Source: an uncultured Bacilli bacterium (lineage in GTDB: Bacteria; Bacillota_I; Bacilli_A; RF39; UBA660). Taken from it: DNA of 43,995 nucleotides. Positions within the stretch are counted from its first letter, which is position 1. Each line of letters starts with the position of its first letter. The notes below the pieces were generated by a model. That model saw only the letters and a list, made by a program, of their open reading frames with translations, was not told the DNA's origin and did no database searches. This document shows, piece after piece, positions 8,049 through 16,035 of this stretch. The translations under genes were made by a program, and so were the position numbers. The stretch covers positions 1-43,995 of the forward strand of contig CALVJQ010000011.1 in assembly GCA_944332265.1 (NCBI GenBank). The letters run 5' to 3'.

Positions 8049-10988
8049 ATGTATTTGAAAAATATTAGGGCGAATGGCTTTAAGTCGTTTGCGGATAAAG
8101 TAGATATTGAGATAAATAGAGGAATTACTGGAGTGGTTGGACCTAATGGCTCTGGAAAAAGTAATATTGTAGATGCTGTTAAATGGGTTTTAGGTGAACA
8201 ATCTGTTAAAGCTTTACGTGGGGATTCTTCAATGAGTGATGTTATTTTTGCCGGTTCTAAATCACGTGGAGCACAATCACGTGCTAGTGTTTCTTTAGTT
8301 TTTGATAATAGTGACCATTATTTAAATAGTGAATTTAATGAAATAGAAATTAAACGTGTAGTTTATAAGTCTGGTGAAAACGAATATTATATTAATAATA
8401 GTAAAGTAAGATTAAAAGATATTACTAATTTGTTTTTAGATAGTGGTGCTGGTAAGGAATCTTTTAATATAATTTCCCAGGGAGCAGTTGCTGATATTAT
8501 AAATAGTAAACCTGAGGATCGACGTGTTATATTTGAAGAAGCTGCAGGGGTATTAAAATATAAAAAAAGAAAAGAAGAGTCTTTTCGAAAGTTAGATAAA
8601 ACAAATGAAAATTTAGCACGAGTTAATTTATTAATTGATGAGTTACTTACGACTTTAACTCCTTTAAAAGAACAAAGTGAAAAAGCACGTAAATATTTAG
8701 ATTATAAAGGTGATCTTGAGAATATTGAAATTGCTTTAATAGCTAATGATATTGAACAATTGAATGAAGAGTATCTTAAAGTGAAAAATCATGTTAATGT
8801 TTTGAATGAAGAAGTAGAAAAATTAAATTTAAATAACACTACTGATAGTTCTAAAGTAGAAAAATTAAAACTTGATAGTTTGAAATTAGATGAAGAAATA
8901 GATAAAAAGAATGAAATTATTAACAATTTAACACAGGAGATAGTTGAATTACAAAGTAAAAAGCAAATTACTTTGGAAAGACAAAAATATGAAGTTGATG
9001 ATGCTAAGTTACAGGAAAATATTTTATCTTTGAAAGAAGAAGTATTAAATTTAAAACAGATGATGGATTCCTTTACTAATGAAATTTTAACTTTGAAAAA
9101 TGAATTAGAAGTTAAACAATTAAGAAGTATGGAATTAATTAAAGTAAGTGACGAAAAGAAAAATAGAAGAAACCAATTACTTAGCAAGATAGATTTAGAA
9201 AATAGAACTATAATGAATTTAAATAATAAGATAGATATCTTAACAGATAATATTAATAATGATACAAAATTGCCTTATAGTGTAAGAAATATTATTAATA
9301 ATGTTAGATTAACGGGTATATACGGAGTGTTAGGTAAATTAATTGAAGTACCAGAGAAGTATGTTATAGCTATTGAAACTAGTTTAGGGGCTAATAATAA
9401 TGTGTTGGTGGTCAAAGATTCTAATAGTGCGAAAGAAGCGATTAATTATTTAAAAGATAATAAATTAGGTAGGGCAACTTTTTTCCCTGTATCAATTATT
9501 AAACCACGTAATGTAATGTATGAAGATTTACAAAAAATAAAAGATTTAGATGGATTTATAGGGACTGCAGATACTTTAGTTAAGTATGATGAAAAGATTA
9601 TGAATGTAGTTTTAAATCAATTAGGAAATGTTATTGTTGTAAGTGATATTGATACTTTGAATAAAGTTGGTAAACTAATTAATTATAAGTATAAGATTGT
9701 TACTATTGAAGGAGATATTCAATATTCTGGAGGAGCTATTACAGGAGGAACAATTAAGAATAGTAGTAGTGTTATTAATCAGAAATATGAACTGGATAAT
9801 TTAAAGAAAGAAGTCAATAGTAAGAAAGAAACTTTAGAGAAATTAGAAAAAGAATTAAAAGAAGTTAATGCTAATTTATCTAGTAATGCAATCGATTTGG
9901 AAAATAACCAAAGAGAAGTTGTATTGATGACAGAGAAAGTTCAAGCTAAAGATAATTATTTAAAAGAAGTTAAAAATAATTATGATAGTAAAAATAGTGA
10001 ATTAGAAGGAGCTTTAAATAAAAGTAATAATTCTTTAGATAAGGAATTAGATGAAATTGTTCAATTATATTATGATAAGGTAGCTTTAAAAGAAAAAGAG
10101 AGTAAAGAATTAGATAAAATTAAGATTAATAAGTCTGAACTTAATACAGAGATTGCTTTATTAGAAAAAACTTATCGTGAAATGAATAGAGAGATTACTA
10201 GTAAACAAAATGAGCTTAAGATAGAAGAAATTAAATTAGGAAAGATGGATGTAAGATTAGATAACTTGTTACTTACTTTAAATGAGAATTATAGTCTTAC
10301 TTATGAGAAAGCTCATAGTGATTATAGTTTAGATGTTGAGGTAGAAACAGCCCGTTTAACAGTTAACAATTTAAAAGCTAAGATTAAGTCTTTAGGGGAA
10401 GTAAATACTGGAAGTATTGCAGAATATGAAAGACTTAATGAAAGATATACTTTTTTAACTAAGCAAAGAGATGATTTAGATAAGTCTGTATCTAGTTTAT
10501 TAGAAGTTATTCAAGAAATGGATGAGTTAATGAAGGAGAAATTTGTTGAAACTTTTGATAGGATATCAGTAGAATTTAAAGAAGTATTTAAAAAATTGTT
10601 TAAAGGTGGTGAAGGGGTTTTAGAACTTACTGATCCTTCGGATATTTTAAATACAGGAATTGAGATATCAGCTCTTCCTCCAGGAAAGAAATTAAATTCA
10701 ATTGCTTTATTATCTGGTGGAGAAAAAACTTTAACGGCGATTGCTTTATTATTTGCGATTTTAAATGTTAAACCAGTTCCTTTTGTTATTTTGGATGAAG
10801 TAGAGGCGGCATTAGATGAAGTTAATGTTGATGCTTTTGGAAACTATTTACTTTCTTGTAAGGATCGTAGTCAATTTATAATTATTACGCATAAGAAAAG
10901 AACAATGGAATATGCTGATGCTTTGTATGGTATTACAATGCAAGAATCAGGTGTTTCTAAGTTAGTAAGTGTTAAATTAGAGGGGTAG
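8049..10988 (+). CDS. smc: Chromosome segregation ATPase SMC (short form)
   Basis: 979 residues, about 200 fewer than the roughly 1180 usual in Firmicutes. It forms a ring-shaped dimer that organises the chromosome together with ScpA and ScpB. Walker A is GPNGSGKS (31-38), the ABC signature LSGGEKT starts at L888, and Walker B LDEVEAALD begins at L915. A hinge region lies at about 412-565, including the GDIQYSGGAITGG stretch. Heads and hinge are complete, so the loss is in the two coiled-coil arms, about 240-260 residues each. The start ATG was chosen over the upstream GTG at 8040 because AGGTGAT (8037-8043) is the ribosome-binding site; it overlaps the rnc stop. Confidence 0.96.
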   Translation: MYLKNIRANGFKSFADKVDIEINRGITGVVGPNGSGKSNIVDAVKWVLGEQSVKALRGDSSMSDVIFAGSKSRGAQSRASVSLVFDNSDHYLNSEFNEIEIKRVVYKSGENEYYINNSKVRLKDITNLFLDSGAGKESFNIISQGAVADIINSKPEDRRVIFEEAAGVLKYKKRKEESFRKLDKTNENLARVNLLIDELLTTLTPLKEQSEKARKYLDYKGDLENIEIALIANDIEQLNEEYLKVKNHVNVLNEEVEKLNLNNTTDSSKVEKLKLDSLKLDEEIDKKNEIINNLTQEIVELQSKKQITLERQKYEVDDAKLQENILSLKEEVLNLKQMMDSFTNEILTLKNELEVKQLRSMELIKVSDEKKNRRNQLLSKIDLENRTIMNLNNKIDILTDNINNDTKLPYSVRNIINNVRLTGIYGVLGKLIEVPEKYVIAIETSLGANNNVLVVKDSNSAKEAINYLKDNKLGRATFFPVSIIKPRNVMYEDLQKIKDLDGFIGTADTLVKYDEKIMNVVLNQLGNVIVVSDIDTLNKVGKLINYKYKIVTIEGDIQYSGGAITGGTIKNSSSVINQKYELDNLKKEVNSKKETLEKLEKELKEVNANLSSNAIDLENNQREVVLMTEKVQAKDNYLKEVKNNYDSKNSELEGALNKSNNSLDKELDEIVQLYYDKVALKEKESKELDKIKINKSELNTEIALLEKTYREMNREITSKQNELKIEEIKLGKMDVRLDNLLLTLNENYSLTYEKAHSDYSLDVEVETARLTVNNLKAKIKSLGEVNTGSIAEYERLNERYTFLTKQRDDLDKSVSSLLEVIQEMDELMKEKFVETFDRISVEFKEVFKKLFKGGEGVLELTDPSDILNTGIEISALPPGKKLNSIALLSGGEKTLTAIALLFAILNVKPVPFVILDEVEAALDEVNVDAFGNYLLSCKDRSQFIIITHKKRTMEYADALYGITMQESGVSKLVSVKLEG

Positions 10989-10995
10989 TGTGAAA

Positions 10996-11268
10996 ATGAA
11001 GAAAAAATTTCAAATGGAAAATGAAGTTGGAATTAGTGTTTGTTATACAGTTCTTGCTAGTTGTAATGAAGATAATAAAGAATATGTTATTTATACTAAT
11101 TACCTGCCTTCAGAAAACGAACTTGGTGTACGTTTATTTGCTGGAGAACTAGTAGATAAAGGTAATTTTAAAGTAGCAAAGATTAGTAAAGAAAAAGAAA
11201 GTAAATTAATAGATAATTTTATTATAGAAGTTGTAACTTCTGGGAAAAAGATAAGACGAGTTAAATAA
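10996..11268 (+). CDS. DUF1292-like small protein
   Basis: 90 residues. It opens with charged residues, then an aspartate/glutamate-rich beta sequence with the VIYTNY strand typical of the DUF1292 (YrzB) family, which often reads YxVYTD. A second member of this family lies at 39414. The ATG is 10 bases after AGGGG; a GTG two codons earlier is possible. It sits 7 bases after smc, where ftsY is often found in other Firmicutes, and shares that operon. The function of the family is not known. The terminator stem begins within its stop codon. Confidence 0.72.
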   Translation: MKKKFQMENEVGISVCYTVLASCNEDNKEYVIYTNYLPSENELGVRLFAGELVDKGNFKVAKISKEKESKLIDNFIIEVVTSGKKIRRVK

Positions 11269-11292
11269 GATTGGTAAAACCAATCTTTTTTT
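11267..11292 (+). terminator. Terminator of the rnc-smc operon
   Basis: An 8-bp stem AAGATTGG/CCAATCTT (11267-11274 with 11280-11287), loop TAAAA, then a T-run. The TAA stop at 11266-11268 provides the first bases of the stem. Confidence 0.9.
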
Positions 11293-11385
11293 AAAGGATA
11301 ATTTTAGGAGAAAGATAAAATATTAGATAGAGATAATTCGACATAATTATTATTATCATTATGATAAATTGAGTTAGGTGAAGAT

Positions 11386-11817
11386 ATGAAGAAAATGATA
11401 ATAGTAGTATTAGTAGCTATTATGTTAGGTGGAGGAATTGCTTATTATTTATTTAATAATGTAATTTTAAAAAGTGACGATATAATAAAAGAAAAGGTAG
11501 TTAATGCTTTTCAAGTTGGGGCATTTACGAATTATGACAATGCATTAAGAGTAGCACAGAGAGACAATGGGTTAGTTGTTTTTGATGAGGATATTTATCG
11601 TGTTTATGTTGCAATATTATATGATGATGAGGCGATTTTAAAATTGAGTGCTTATTATGAGTCGATAGGTTTAGAATATTATTTAAAACCCATTTATGTC
11701 AGTGAAGAATTTGTTAATGAGATAAAAGATAATGAGGAATTATTGAAAGTTAGTAGTAGTGATACTTATGTGACAATTAATAGTGATGTATTAAGTAAAT
11801 TTGAGGAGATGTTATGA
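11386..11817 (+). CDS. SPOR-domain membrane protein, SpoIIB-like by position
   Basis: 143 residues. One N-terminal membrane helix (about residues 4-26) is followed by an outer domain with the SPOR pattern: FQVGAFTNYDNALRVAQ at the first strand and helix and YRVYVAILYDDEAILKLS at the second. SPOR domains bind denuded glycan strands of peptidoglycan at division septa. In Bacillus subtilis the SPOR protein SpoIIB is encoded just before maf-radC-mreBCD, and this gene stands at the same place just before radC, so SpoIIB ancestry is a reasonable inference. Its TGA stop overlaps the radC ATG (ATGA). The start has GGTGAAGAT upstream. Confidence 0.72.
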   Translation: MKKMIIVVLVAIMLGGGIAYYLFNNVILKSDDIIKEKVVNAFQVGAFTNYDNALRVAQRDNGLVVFDEDIYRVYVAILYDDEAILKLSAYYESIGLEYYLKPIYVSEEFVNEIKDNEELLKVSSSDTYVTINSDVLSKFEEML

Positions 11818-12498
11818 GTTATTTAATTAAGGATTTACCCTCGGGATGAACGTCCACGTGAAAGATTTAAGAAAGATGGGGTTGAAGCTTTGAGTAATGA
11901 AGAATTATTAAGTATATTGCTTAGAACAGGAACTAATAATGTATCTGTAAAAGAACTAAGTATGGCATTACTTAAAGAGATAGATATCTATGATTTAGAA
12001 AATATTAATTATAAGACTTTAAGTAAAATAAAAGGAATTGGTGAGGTTAAAGCCATAACTTTATTAAGTGCTTTGGAATTAGGTAAAAGATTATTAAATA
12101 AAAAGACTAATTTGCAGAAAATCAAGACTGGAGATGATGTTTTTAATTTAGTTAAAGGAAAAATGGCTAATGAGTTACAAGAAAAGTTTTTAGTTTTATA
12201 TTTAGATACTAAAAATAATTTAATTATGCAGAAAGTTTTATTTATTGGAACGGTTAATCATAGCTTTATAACTGCTCGTGATGTATTTAGGGAGGCGGTT
12301 AAAAATAATGCTGCGAAGATGATATTGGTTCATAATCATCCCGCTGGATCAGTTATCCCTAGCTATGATGATATTAGTTTAACTAATACTTTTATTAAAT
12401 TAGGTAAAATGATGGAAATTAGTGTTCTTGATCATATAATTATAGGAAATGATTCTTATTATAGTATTAGGGAAGGCAATAGGGATTTATTTAATTAA
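11814..12498 (+). CDS. radC: RadC/JAB-domain DNA-repair-type protein with apparent +1 frameshift
   Basis: The ATG at 11814 follows GAGGAG and opens MSYLIKDLP, the conserved RadC N-terminus. It then meets a TGA at 11847. The next frame continues with RDERPRERF and the full family sequence to 12498. Skipping one C in CCC-T (11838-11841) restores IKDLPRDERPRERF exactly. From there the helix-hairpin-helix region and the JAB/MPN metal site (LVHNHPAG, then SYDD) are intact. The downstream open frame alone would have to start at an internal TTG at 11890 with no ribosome-binding site, so a frameshift, a one-base assembly error, or recent damage is more likely. Total length without the extra base would be 227 residues, normal for RadC. 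Confidence 0.85.
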
Positions 12499-12520
12499 GC
12501 AATCTTTTAGATTGCTTTTT
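12497..12520 (+). terminator. Terminator after radC
   Basis: A 9-bp stem AAGCAATCT/AGATTGCTT (12497-12505 with 12509-12517) with loop TTT and a T-tract. It starts inside the radC stop codon. Confidence 0.9.
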
Positions 12521-12565
12521 ATTATAGATAAAATTAATTTGGGAAAAATAGTATTGGAGGTATTT

Positions 12566-13201
12566 ATGTATATAAGAAAAAAATTAATTATGAAAATAAT
12601 ATTAGTTTTTGTTATATCACTTATAGTATTTGGTGGTGGTTATGTACTAAGTTATTTAAGGTATAATGATACTAATATAGTAATTAATGCAGTATTAGAA
12701 AAGCAGAATAATATTTTGAAAGAAGAGATTAAGGAACTTAGAAAGTTAAATAATATTAAGGGAGAATTAGTTATAGGGAGAGTTATTTCGCGTGATTTAT
12801 ATAGTTTTTTAGATGAAGTTATTATTGATGTTGGAAGTAATGAAAAAATAAATAAGGGGGATGCTGTTTTAAATAGTGAAGGTTTGGTAGGAATAGTTGA
12901 TAAAGTTTTAGATAAAACAGCATATGTTAAATTATTAAGTGGCGATTATAATGTTTCTGTTGAAGTTAATCAATTGTATGGAAACTTAAATCAAGGGATG
13001 ATTACTTTACTTAATAAGTATGCGGAAATAGAAAAAGATACTTTAGTATATACATCAGGATACGGGAATATACCTAAAGGAATATATGTAGGGAAAGTAA
13101 AAGATGTAGCAATAGATAAGGATAATCTTGGTAAAGAAGTTAGAGTTGAACTAATTGATAATCGTTATTTAAATTATGTTGTAGTAATGAGGAATGAATA
13201 A
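12566..13201 (+). CDS. mreC: Cell-shape protein MreC
   Basis: 211 residues. An N-terminal membrane helix (about residues 9-31) is followed by a coiled coil that dimerises MreC (about 40-65) and a beta-rich outer domain with the family stretch NKGDAVLNSEGLVGIVD. MreC links the inner cytoskeleton to wall-synthesis enzymes. The start at 12566 follows TTGGAGG; an open frame extends upstream into radC but has no start support. The gene order is radC-mreC-mreD; mreB, which lies between radC and mreC in Bacillus, is missing here. The mreC stop touches the mreD start. Confidence 0.9.
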   Translation: MYIRKKLIMKIILVFVISLIVFGGGYVLSYLRYNDTNIVINAVLEKQNNILKEEIKELRKLNNIKGELVIGRVISRDLYSFLDEVIIDVGSNEKINKGDAVLNSEGLVGIVDKVLDKTAYVKLLSGDYNVSVEVNQLYGNLNQGMITLLNKYAEIEKDTLVYTSGYGNIPKGIYVGKVKDVAIDKDNLGKEVRVELIDNRYLNYVVVMRNE

Positions 13202-13569
13202 TGATTATAATTGGTTTTTTATTAGATTTTTTTATAAAGTTATTTTATCCTTTTAATACTTATTTTATTGCAGCATTTATTGATAAAAATAAAATCTTTA
13301 ATATTATATTAGTAGGTTTAATTTTAGATGTTTTGTATCGTTCTTTTGGAATATATTTATGTATGTTATTATGTTTTTATTTTGTTTTTAAACAATTTAA
13401 AGTAAAGAAAAAGTATTATATATATTTAGTTATTTTAGAATATATTATTTTTTTTAATGTTACTTATTTGATATTTGGATATATTAATGATTATTATTTT
13501 AGAGATTTGATAATTGGTTTTATTTTGTATTTGGTTTATTTAAAAATAATAAAAGTATTTTTTAATTAA
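13201..13569 (+). CDS. mreD: Rod-shape protein MreD-like
   Basis: 122 residues, nearly all hydrophobic, with about four membrane helices; MreD proteins are usually 160-170 residues, so this one is short. It is assigned mainly from its place directly after mreC with a TAATG overlap, and from hydrophobicity. The helix following the start (IGFLLDFFIKLFYP) resembles the MreD first helix. MreD works with MreC in the elongation complex. The pattern LILDVLYRSFGIYL matches the family DLLYG-type loop only loosely. Confidence 0.7.
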   Translation: MIIIGFLLDFFIKLFYPFNTYFIAAFIDKNKIFNIILVGLILDVLYRSFGIYLCMLLCFYFVFKQFKVKKKYYIYLVILEYIIFFNVTYLIFGYINDYYFRDLIIGFILYLVYLKIIKVFFN

Positions 13570-13597
13570 AAAAATCATATTATTTATTGGTGATATG

Positions 13598-14170
13598 ATG
13601 AAAGATAGTAAGTATTATAGGAAGATAAAGATAAGAAAAAATAATAGTAAGATTCAGTTAACTAAATTATTATTATCAATTATTATAATTTTGTTATGTT
13701 TAATTATTGCTAATATTAATGATAAATTTAAGAATTTTTTAAGTAATAATGTGTTAGAGGAGAGTATTAGGTTTAGTGATATTCATAGTCTTTATGATAA
13801 ATATATTGGGAAAATACAGGAATCTAGTATGTTAGTTGGTAATACGAATATTGAATTTATAAATATGCCAAGATTGGAGAATGATGGAGTTTATACGATT
13901 GAAGTTGGGACTGATTATATGTTAAATTTTTTAAAACCAGGAATAATTGTCTATATGGGAGAAAAGGATGATTTTGGAGAAACAGTAATAGTTCAGGGAA
14001 ATGATGGAATTGATATATGGTATGGAAATGTTTTAGTTAGTGAATATAGTTTATATGATTATGTTAGTGAAGGTGATATTTTAGGAACTAGTGTAAATAA
14101 TGAAATAAAATTAGCAATTTTAAAAGATGGAGAAAAGATAAAATATGAAGACTATTTTAAAGAGAACTAA
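13598..14170 (+). CDS. SpoIVFA-like membrane protein with degenerate M23 domain
   Basis: 190 residues. A basic N-terminus and one membrane helix (about residues 23-44) precede an outer beta domain like a LytM/M23 peptidase (about 90-190: IIVYMGEKDDFGETVIVQ, IWYGNV, VSEGDILG). The HxH metal site of active M23 peptidases is absent, as in SpoIVFA. It overlaps the M50 protease gene by 26 bases and lies between mreD and rplU, the SpoIVFA position in Bacillus subtilis. There SpoIVFA anchors and controls SpoIVFB in the forespore outer membrane. The ATG at 13598 is favoured over 13595 because GGTGAT abuts the latter. Homology is inferred from architecture and place. Confidence 0.72.
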   Translation: MKDSKYYRKIKIRKNNSKIQLTKLLLSIIIILLCLIIANINDKFKNFLSNNVLEESIRFSDIHSLYDKYIGKIQESSMLVGNTNIEFINMPRLENDGVYTIEVGTDYMLNFLKPGIIVYMGEKDDFGETVIVQGNDGIDIWYGNVLVSEYSLYDYVSEGDILGTSVNNEIKLAILKDGEKIKYEDYFKEN

Positions 14171-14921
14171 GATAGATTATTCGACGTATATTTTAATCTT
14201 TTTGGCTTTATTGGCAGGATATATTAAAAATGTTTTTCTAATATTATTAATAGTATTAATACATGAATTGGGTCATGTATTTTTCTTTCTATTATTTAAG
14301 ATAGAAGTTAGAAAAATTGTTATTTATCCTTATGGTGGAATGAGTTATGTTAATAAGAAAATAAATGAAAGAATATATAGAGATATTTTAATAAGTATGG
14401 GAGGTATATTATTTCAAATATTATTATATTTATTTTTTATTATATTATTTAGAAATGATATTATAGTAAGAAATACTTTTGATTTGTTTAAATTGTATAA
14501 TATAAGAATTATTTTATTTAATATTATTCCTATTATACCTTTAGATGGAAGTAAGTTTATATTGGCTTTTTTTAGTAAATTTTTATCTTACAGAAATAGT
14601 TATAGATTAATGGTTATAATAGGTATAATAAGTCTTATTTTATTTATTAGTTATAATTTTATATATAGGGTTAATGATTTAGTATTATATATATTTTTAG
14701 GATATAGTTTATATAAAGTTATTATTGAGTATAAGTATGTTTTAAATAGGTTTTATTTAGAGAGAATATTAGGTAATTGTTATTATAATGGAATTATTAG
14801 TAATGAGACTGATTATAGAAAGATGAGAATTGATAAGTATTATTATTTTTATTTTAAGGGAAGATTTATGAAAGAGAAGGATTATCTTAGAAAGTATTAT
14901 TTTAAAAAGGGAGAATATTAG
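14145..14921 (+). CDS. spoIVFB: SpoIVFB-like intramembrane M50 metalloprotease
   Basis: 258 residues. A site-2-type protease inside the membrane: the zinc site HELGH is H40, E41, H44 and the third ligand D134 lies in IPIIPLDG, with N126 before it, all as in SpoIVFB. About six membrane helices are seen. In Bacillus it releases sigma-K from its pro-form. The C-terminal 55 residues are short and basic; the CBS domain that senses ATP in B. subtilis SpoIVFB appears to be missing, so control may differ. The start overlaps the SpoIVFA-like gene, with GGAGAA about 10 bases upstream. Whether this organism sporulates cannot be told from the window. Confidence 0.87.
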   Translation: MKTILKRTKIDYSTYILIFLALLAGYIKNVFLILLIVLIHELGHVFFFLLFKIEVRKIVIYPYGGMSYVNKKINERIYRDILISMGGILFQILLYLFFIILFRNDIIVRNTFDLFKLYNIRIILFNIIPIIPLDGSKFILAFFSKFLSYRNSYRLMVIIGIISLILFISYNFIYRVNDLVLYIFLGYSLYKVIIEYKYVLNRFYLERILGNCYYNGIISNETDYRKMRIDKYYYFYFKGRFMKEKDYLRKYYFKKGEY

Positions 14922-14940
14922 GTATAAGGGATGAATTTGT

Positions 14941-14969
14941 TTGACTTTCAGATAGTTCTTTGTTATAAT
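14941..14969 (+). promoter_or_regulatory. Strong promoter of rplU-prp-rpmA
   Basis: TTGACT (14941-14946), 17 bases, then TATAAT (14964-14969) with an extended TGT directly before it. It is among the best promoters in the window, fitting ribosomal-protein genes. Confidence 0.85.
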
Positions 14970-14975
14970 CTTAGT

Positions 14976-15059
14976 TGTTTTGAAGGAGCTAATCATCAAA
15001 ACCGCACTAAAAAGGTTTAAGTACTTTAGGTCACCTTAAGGGCGCGTCTTAAAATTTAT
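14976..15059 (+). ncRNA. L21 leader (ribosomal-protein autoregulatory 5' UTR)
   Basis: The roughly 95 bases between the promoter and the rplU ribosome-binding site are less AT-rich than anything nearby and contain pairable segments: AAACC with GGTTT around 14998-15019, and a CTTTAGG/CCTTAAG-type arm with GGGCGCGTC after it. Firmicutes carry a conserved structured L21 leader exactly here (Rfam L21_leader). The boundaries are approximate and the match is by position and character, not computed. Confidence 0.65.
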
Positions 15060-15073
15060 AAGGAGGTATGAAG

Positions 15074-15373
15074 ATGAAAGCTGTATTTGTAACGGGCGGA
15101 AAACAATATTATGTTTCTGAAGGAGATACTATCTATGTTGAAAAATTAGATGCTGAAGTAGGAAAAGATGTTGAATTTACTGAAGTATTATATGTAGATG
15201 GTGTTGCTGGAACTCCTGTTGTTCCAGGTGCAAAAGTTGTTTGTTCTGTAGAAAAACAAGGTAAACAAAAAAAGGTTATTGTTTTTAAATACAGACCTAA
15301 GAAAAAATTCCGTAAGAGAAAAGGACATAGACAACCATATACTAAGTTAACTGTTAAGAAAATTGTTAAATAA
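15074..15373 (+). CDS. rplU: Ribosomal protein L21 (bL21)
   Basis: 99 residues, typical. It opens [18 protein letters not shown] and ends with the Lys/Arg-rich RNA-binding tail [18 protein letters not shown]. It binds 23S rRNA in the large subunit. The ATG at 15074 is chosen over 15068 because AAGGAGGT abuts the latter and the family begins with MKA or MYA. It is first in the rplU-prp-rpmA operon. Confidence 0.97.
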   Translation: MKAVFVTGGKQYYVSEGDTIYVEKLDAEVGKDVEFTEVLYVDGVAGTPVVPGAKVVCSVEKQGKQKKVIVFKYRPKKKFRKRKGHRQPYTKLTVKKIVK

Positions 15374-15375
15374 TT

Positions 15376-15684
15376 ATGATAATAGTTAATATTAAGAAAA
15401 AAGATAAGAAAGTTAAGGAAATCATAATTAAAGGTCATGCTGATTATGATAATTTAGGAAAAGATATTGTTTGTGCGGCTGTTAGTACAATGGCAATTAC
15501 TTCAATTAATAACATAATTGCTTTAGAAGAGACTATTGATTATGAAGAAAAAGCTGGCTTATTAAAAATTAGAGTTTTAAATGATACTGAAATTAATCAG
15601 AAGATTTTAGATAATCTTATAAGAATGCTTAAGGAGTTAAGTTGTCAGTATCCTAAAAATATTGAGATTAGAAATGAGGTTTAA
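15376..15684 (+). CDS. prp: Ribosomal-processing cysteine protease Prp
   Basis: 102 residues. The catalytic pair is H21 in KGHADYDNLG and C33 in DIVCAAVS, the signature of Prp (YsxB). Prp removes the N-terminal extension of L27 in Firmicutes and relatives. The gene lies between rplU and rpmA in the standard order, 2 bases after rplU, with no clear ribosome-binding site of its own, so it is probably translated by coupling. The L27 next to it carries a matching cleavage site. Confidence 0.95.
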   Translation: MIIVNIKKKDKKVKEIIIKGHADYDNLGKDIVCAAVSTMAITSINNIIALEETIDYEEKAGLLKIRVLNDTEINQKILDNLIRMLKELSCQYPKNIEIRNEV

Positions 15685-15687
15685 ATG

Positions 15688-15972
15688 ATGAAATTTTTAA
15701 GTTTAAATATTCAATTATTTGCTCACGTTAAAGCTCAAGGTTCTACTCAAAACGGTAGAGATTCTAGAGGTCGTAGATTAGGTGCGAAAGCAGCTGATGG
15801 ACAAACTGTTAGTGCAGGTAGTATTTTATACCGTCAAAGAGGAACTAAGATTTTTCCAGGAGTAAATGTTGGAATGGGTAAAGATCATACTTTATTCGCT
15901 AAAGTTTCTGGTGTAGTTAAATATGAAAGACTAGGAAGAGACAAGAAAAAAGTTAGTGTTTACGAAGCTTAG
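15688..15972 (+). CDS. rpmA: Ribosomal protein L27 (bL27) with Prp-cleaved extension
   Basis: 94 residues. The start [11 protein letters not shown] is an N-terminal extension; mature L27 would begin [21 protein letters not shown] after cleavage between LF and AH. This corresponds to the LNLQFF-A motif known from Staphylococcus aureus, cut by Prp, whose gene is adjacent. L27 reaches the peptidyl-transferase centre with its mature N-terminus, so cleavage is needed for function in such species. The ATG at 15688 is 7 bases after GAGGT; the ATG at 15685 is possible. Confidence 0.96.
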   Translation: MKFLSLNIQLFAHVKAQGSTQNGRDSRGRRLGAKAADGQTVSAGSILYRQRGTKIFPGVNVGMGKDHTLFAKVSGVVKYERLGRDKKKVSVYEA

Positions 15973-15977
15973 TTTAT

Positions 15978-16003
15978 AAAAGACCTTTTAAAAGGTCTTT
16001 TAT
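15978..16003. terminator. Terminator of the rplU-prp-rpmA operon
   Basis: A 24-base near-perfect palindrome with stem AAAAGACC/GGTCTTTT (15978-15985 with 15994-16001) and T-rich end. It begins 6 bases after the rpmA stop. Confidence 0.88.
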
Positions 16004-16006
16004 TTA

Positions 16007-16015
16007 TGATACAAT
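16007..16015 (+). promoter_or_regulatory. Extended -10 promoter of obg
   Basis: TGA then TACAAT (16010-16015), only about 6 bases beyond the previous terminator. The obg ATG lies 20 bases downstream with GAGAGGTGAT between. Confidence 0.5.
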
Positions 16016-16035
16016 GATGAAAGAGAGGTGATTTG

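Noticed and set aside
8789-9187. Open frame of 132 codons on the minus strand inside smc
   Set aside because: It is opposite the coiled-coil-coding part of smc, where the low-complexity Lys/Glu/Leu codons give Phe/Ser/Leu on the other strand. No ribosome-binding site and no promoter.
11890-12498. RadC starting at the internal TTG at 11890
   Set aside because: There is no ribosome-binding site there, and the conserved N-terminal RadC residues lie upstream, reachable with a one-base shift from the well-placed ATG at 11814.
13595-14170. Active M23 peptidase
   Set aside because: The fold resembles LytM/M23, but the histidine ligands of the active site are missing; together with its place before an M50 protease it fits SpoIVFA better.
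14769-14999. Minus-strand frame at the end of the spoIVFB-like gene
   Set aside because: Ile/Lys/Ser-rich shadow running over the rplU promoter and leader; no support.
15133-15438. Minus-strand frame across rplU and prp
   Set aside because: It lies opposite two well-conserved ribosomal-operon genes and has no start signals.
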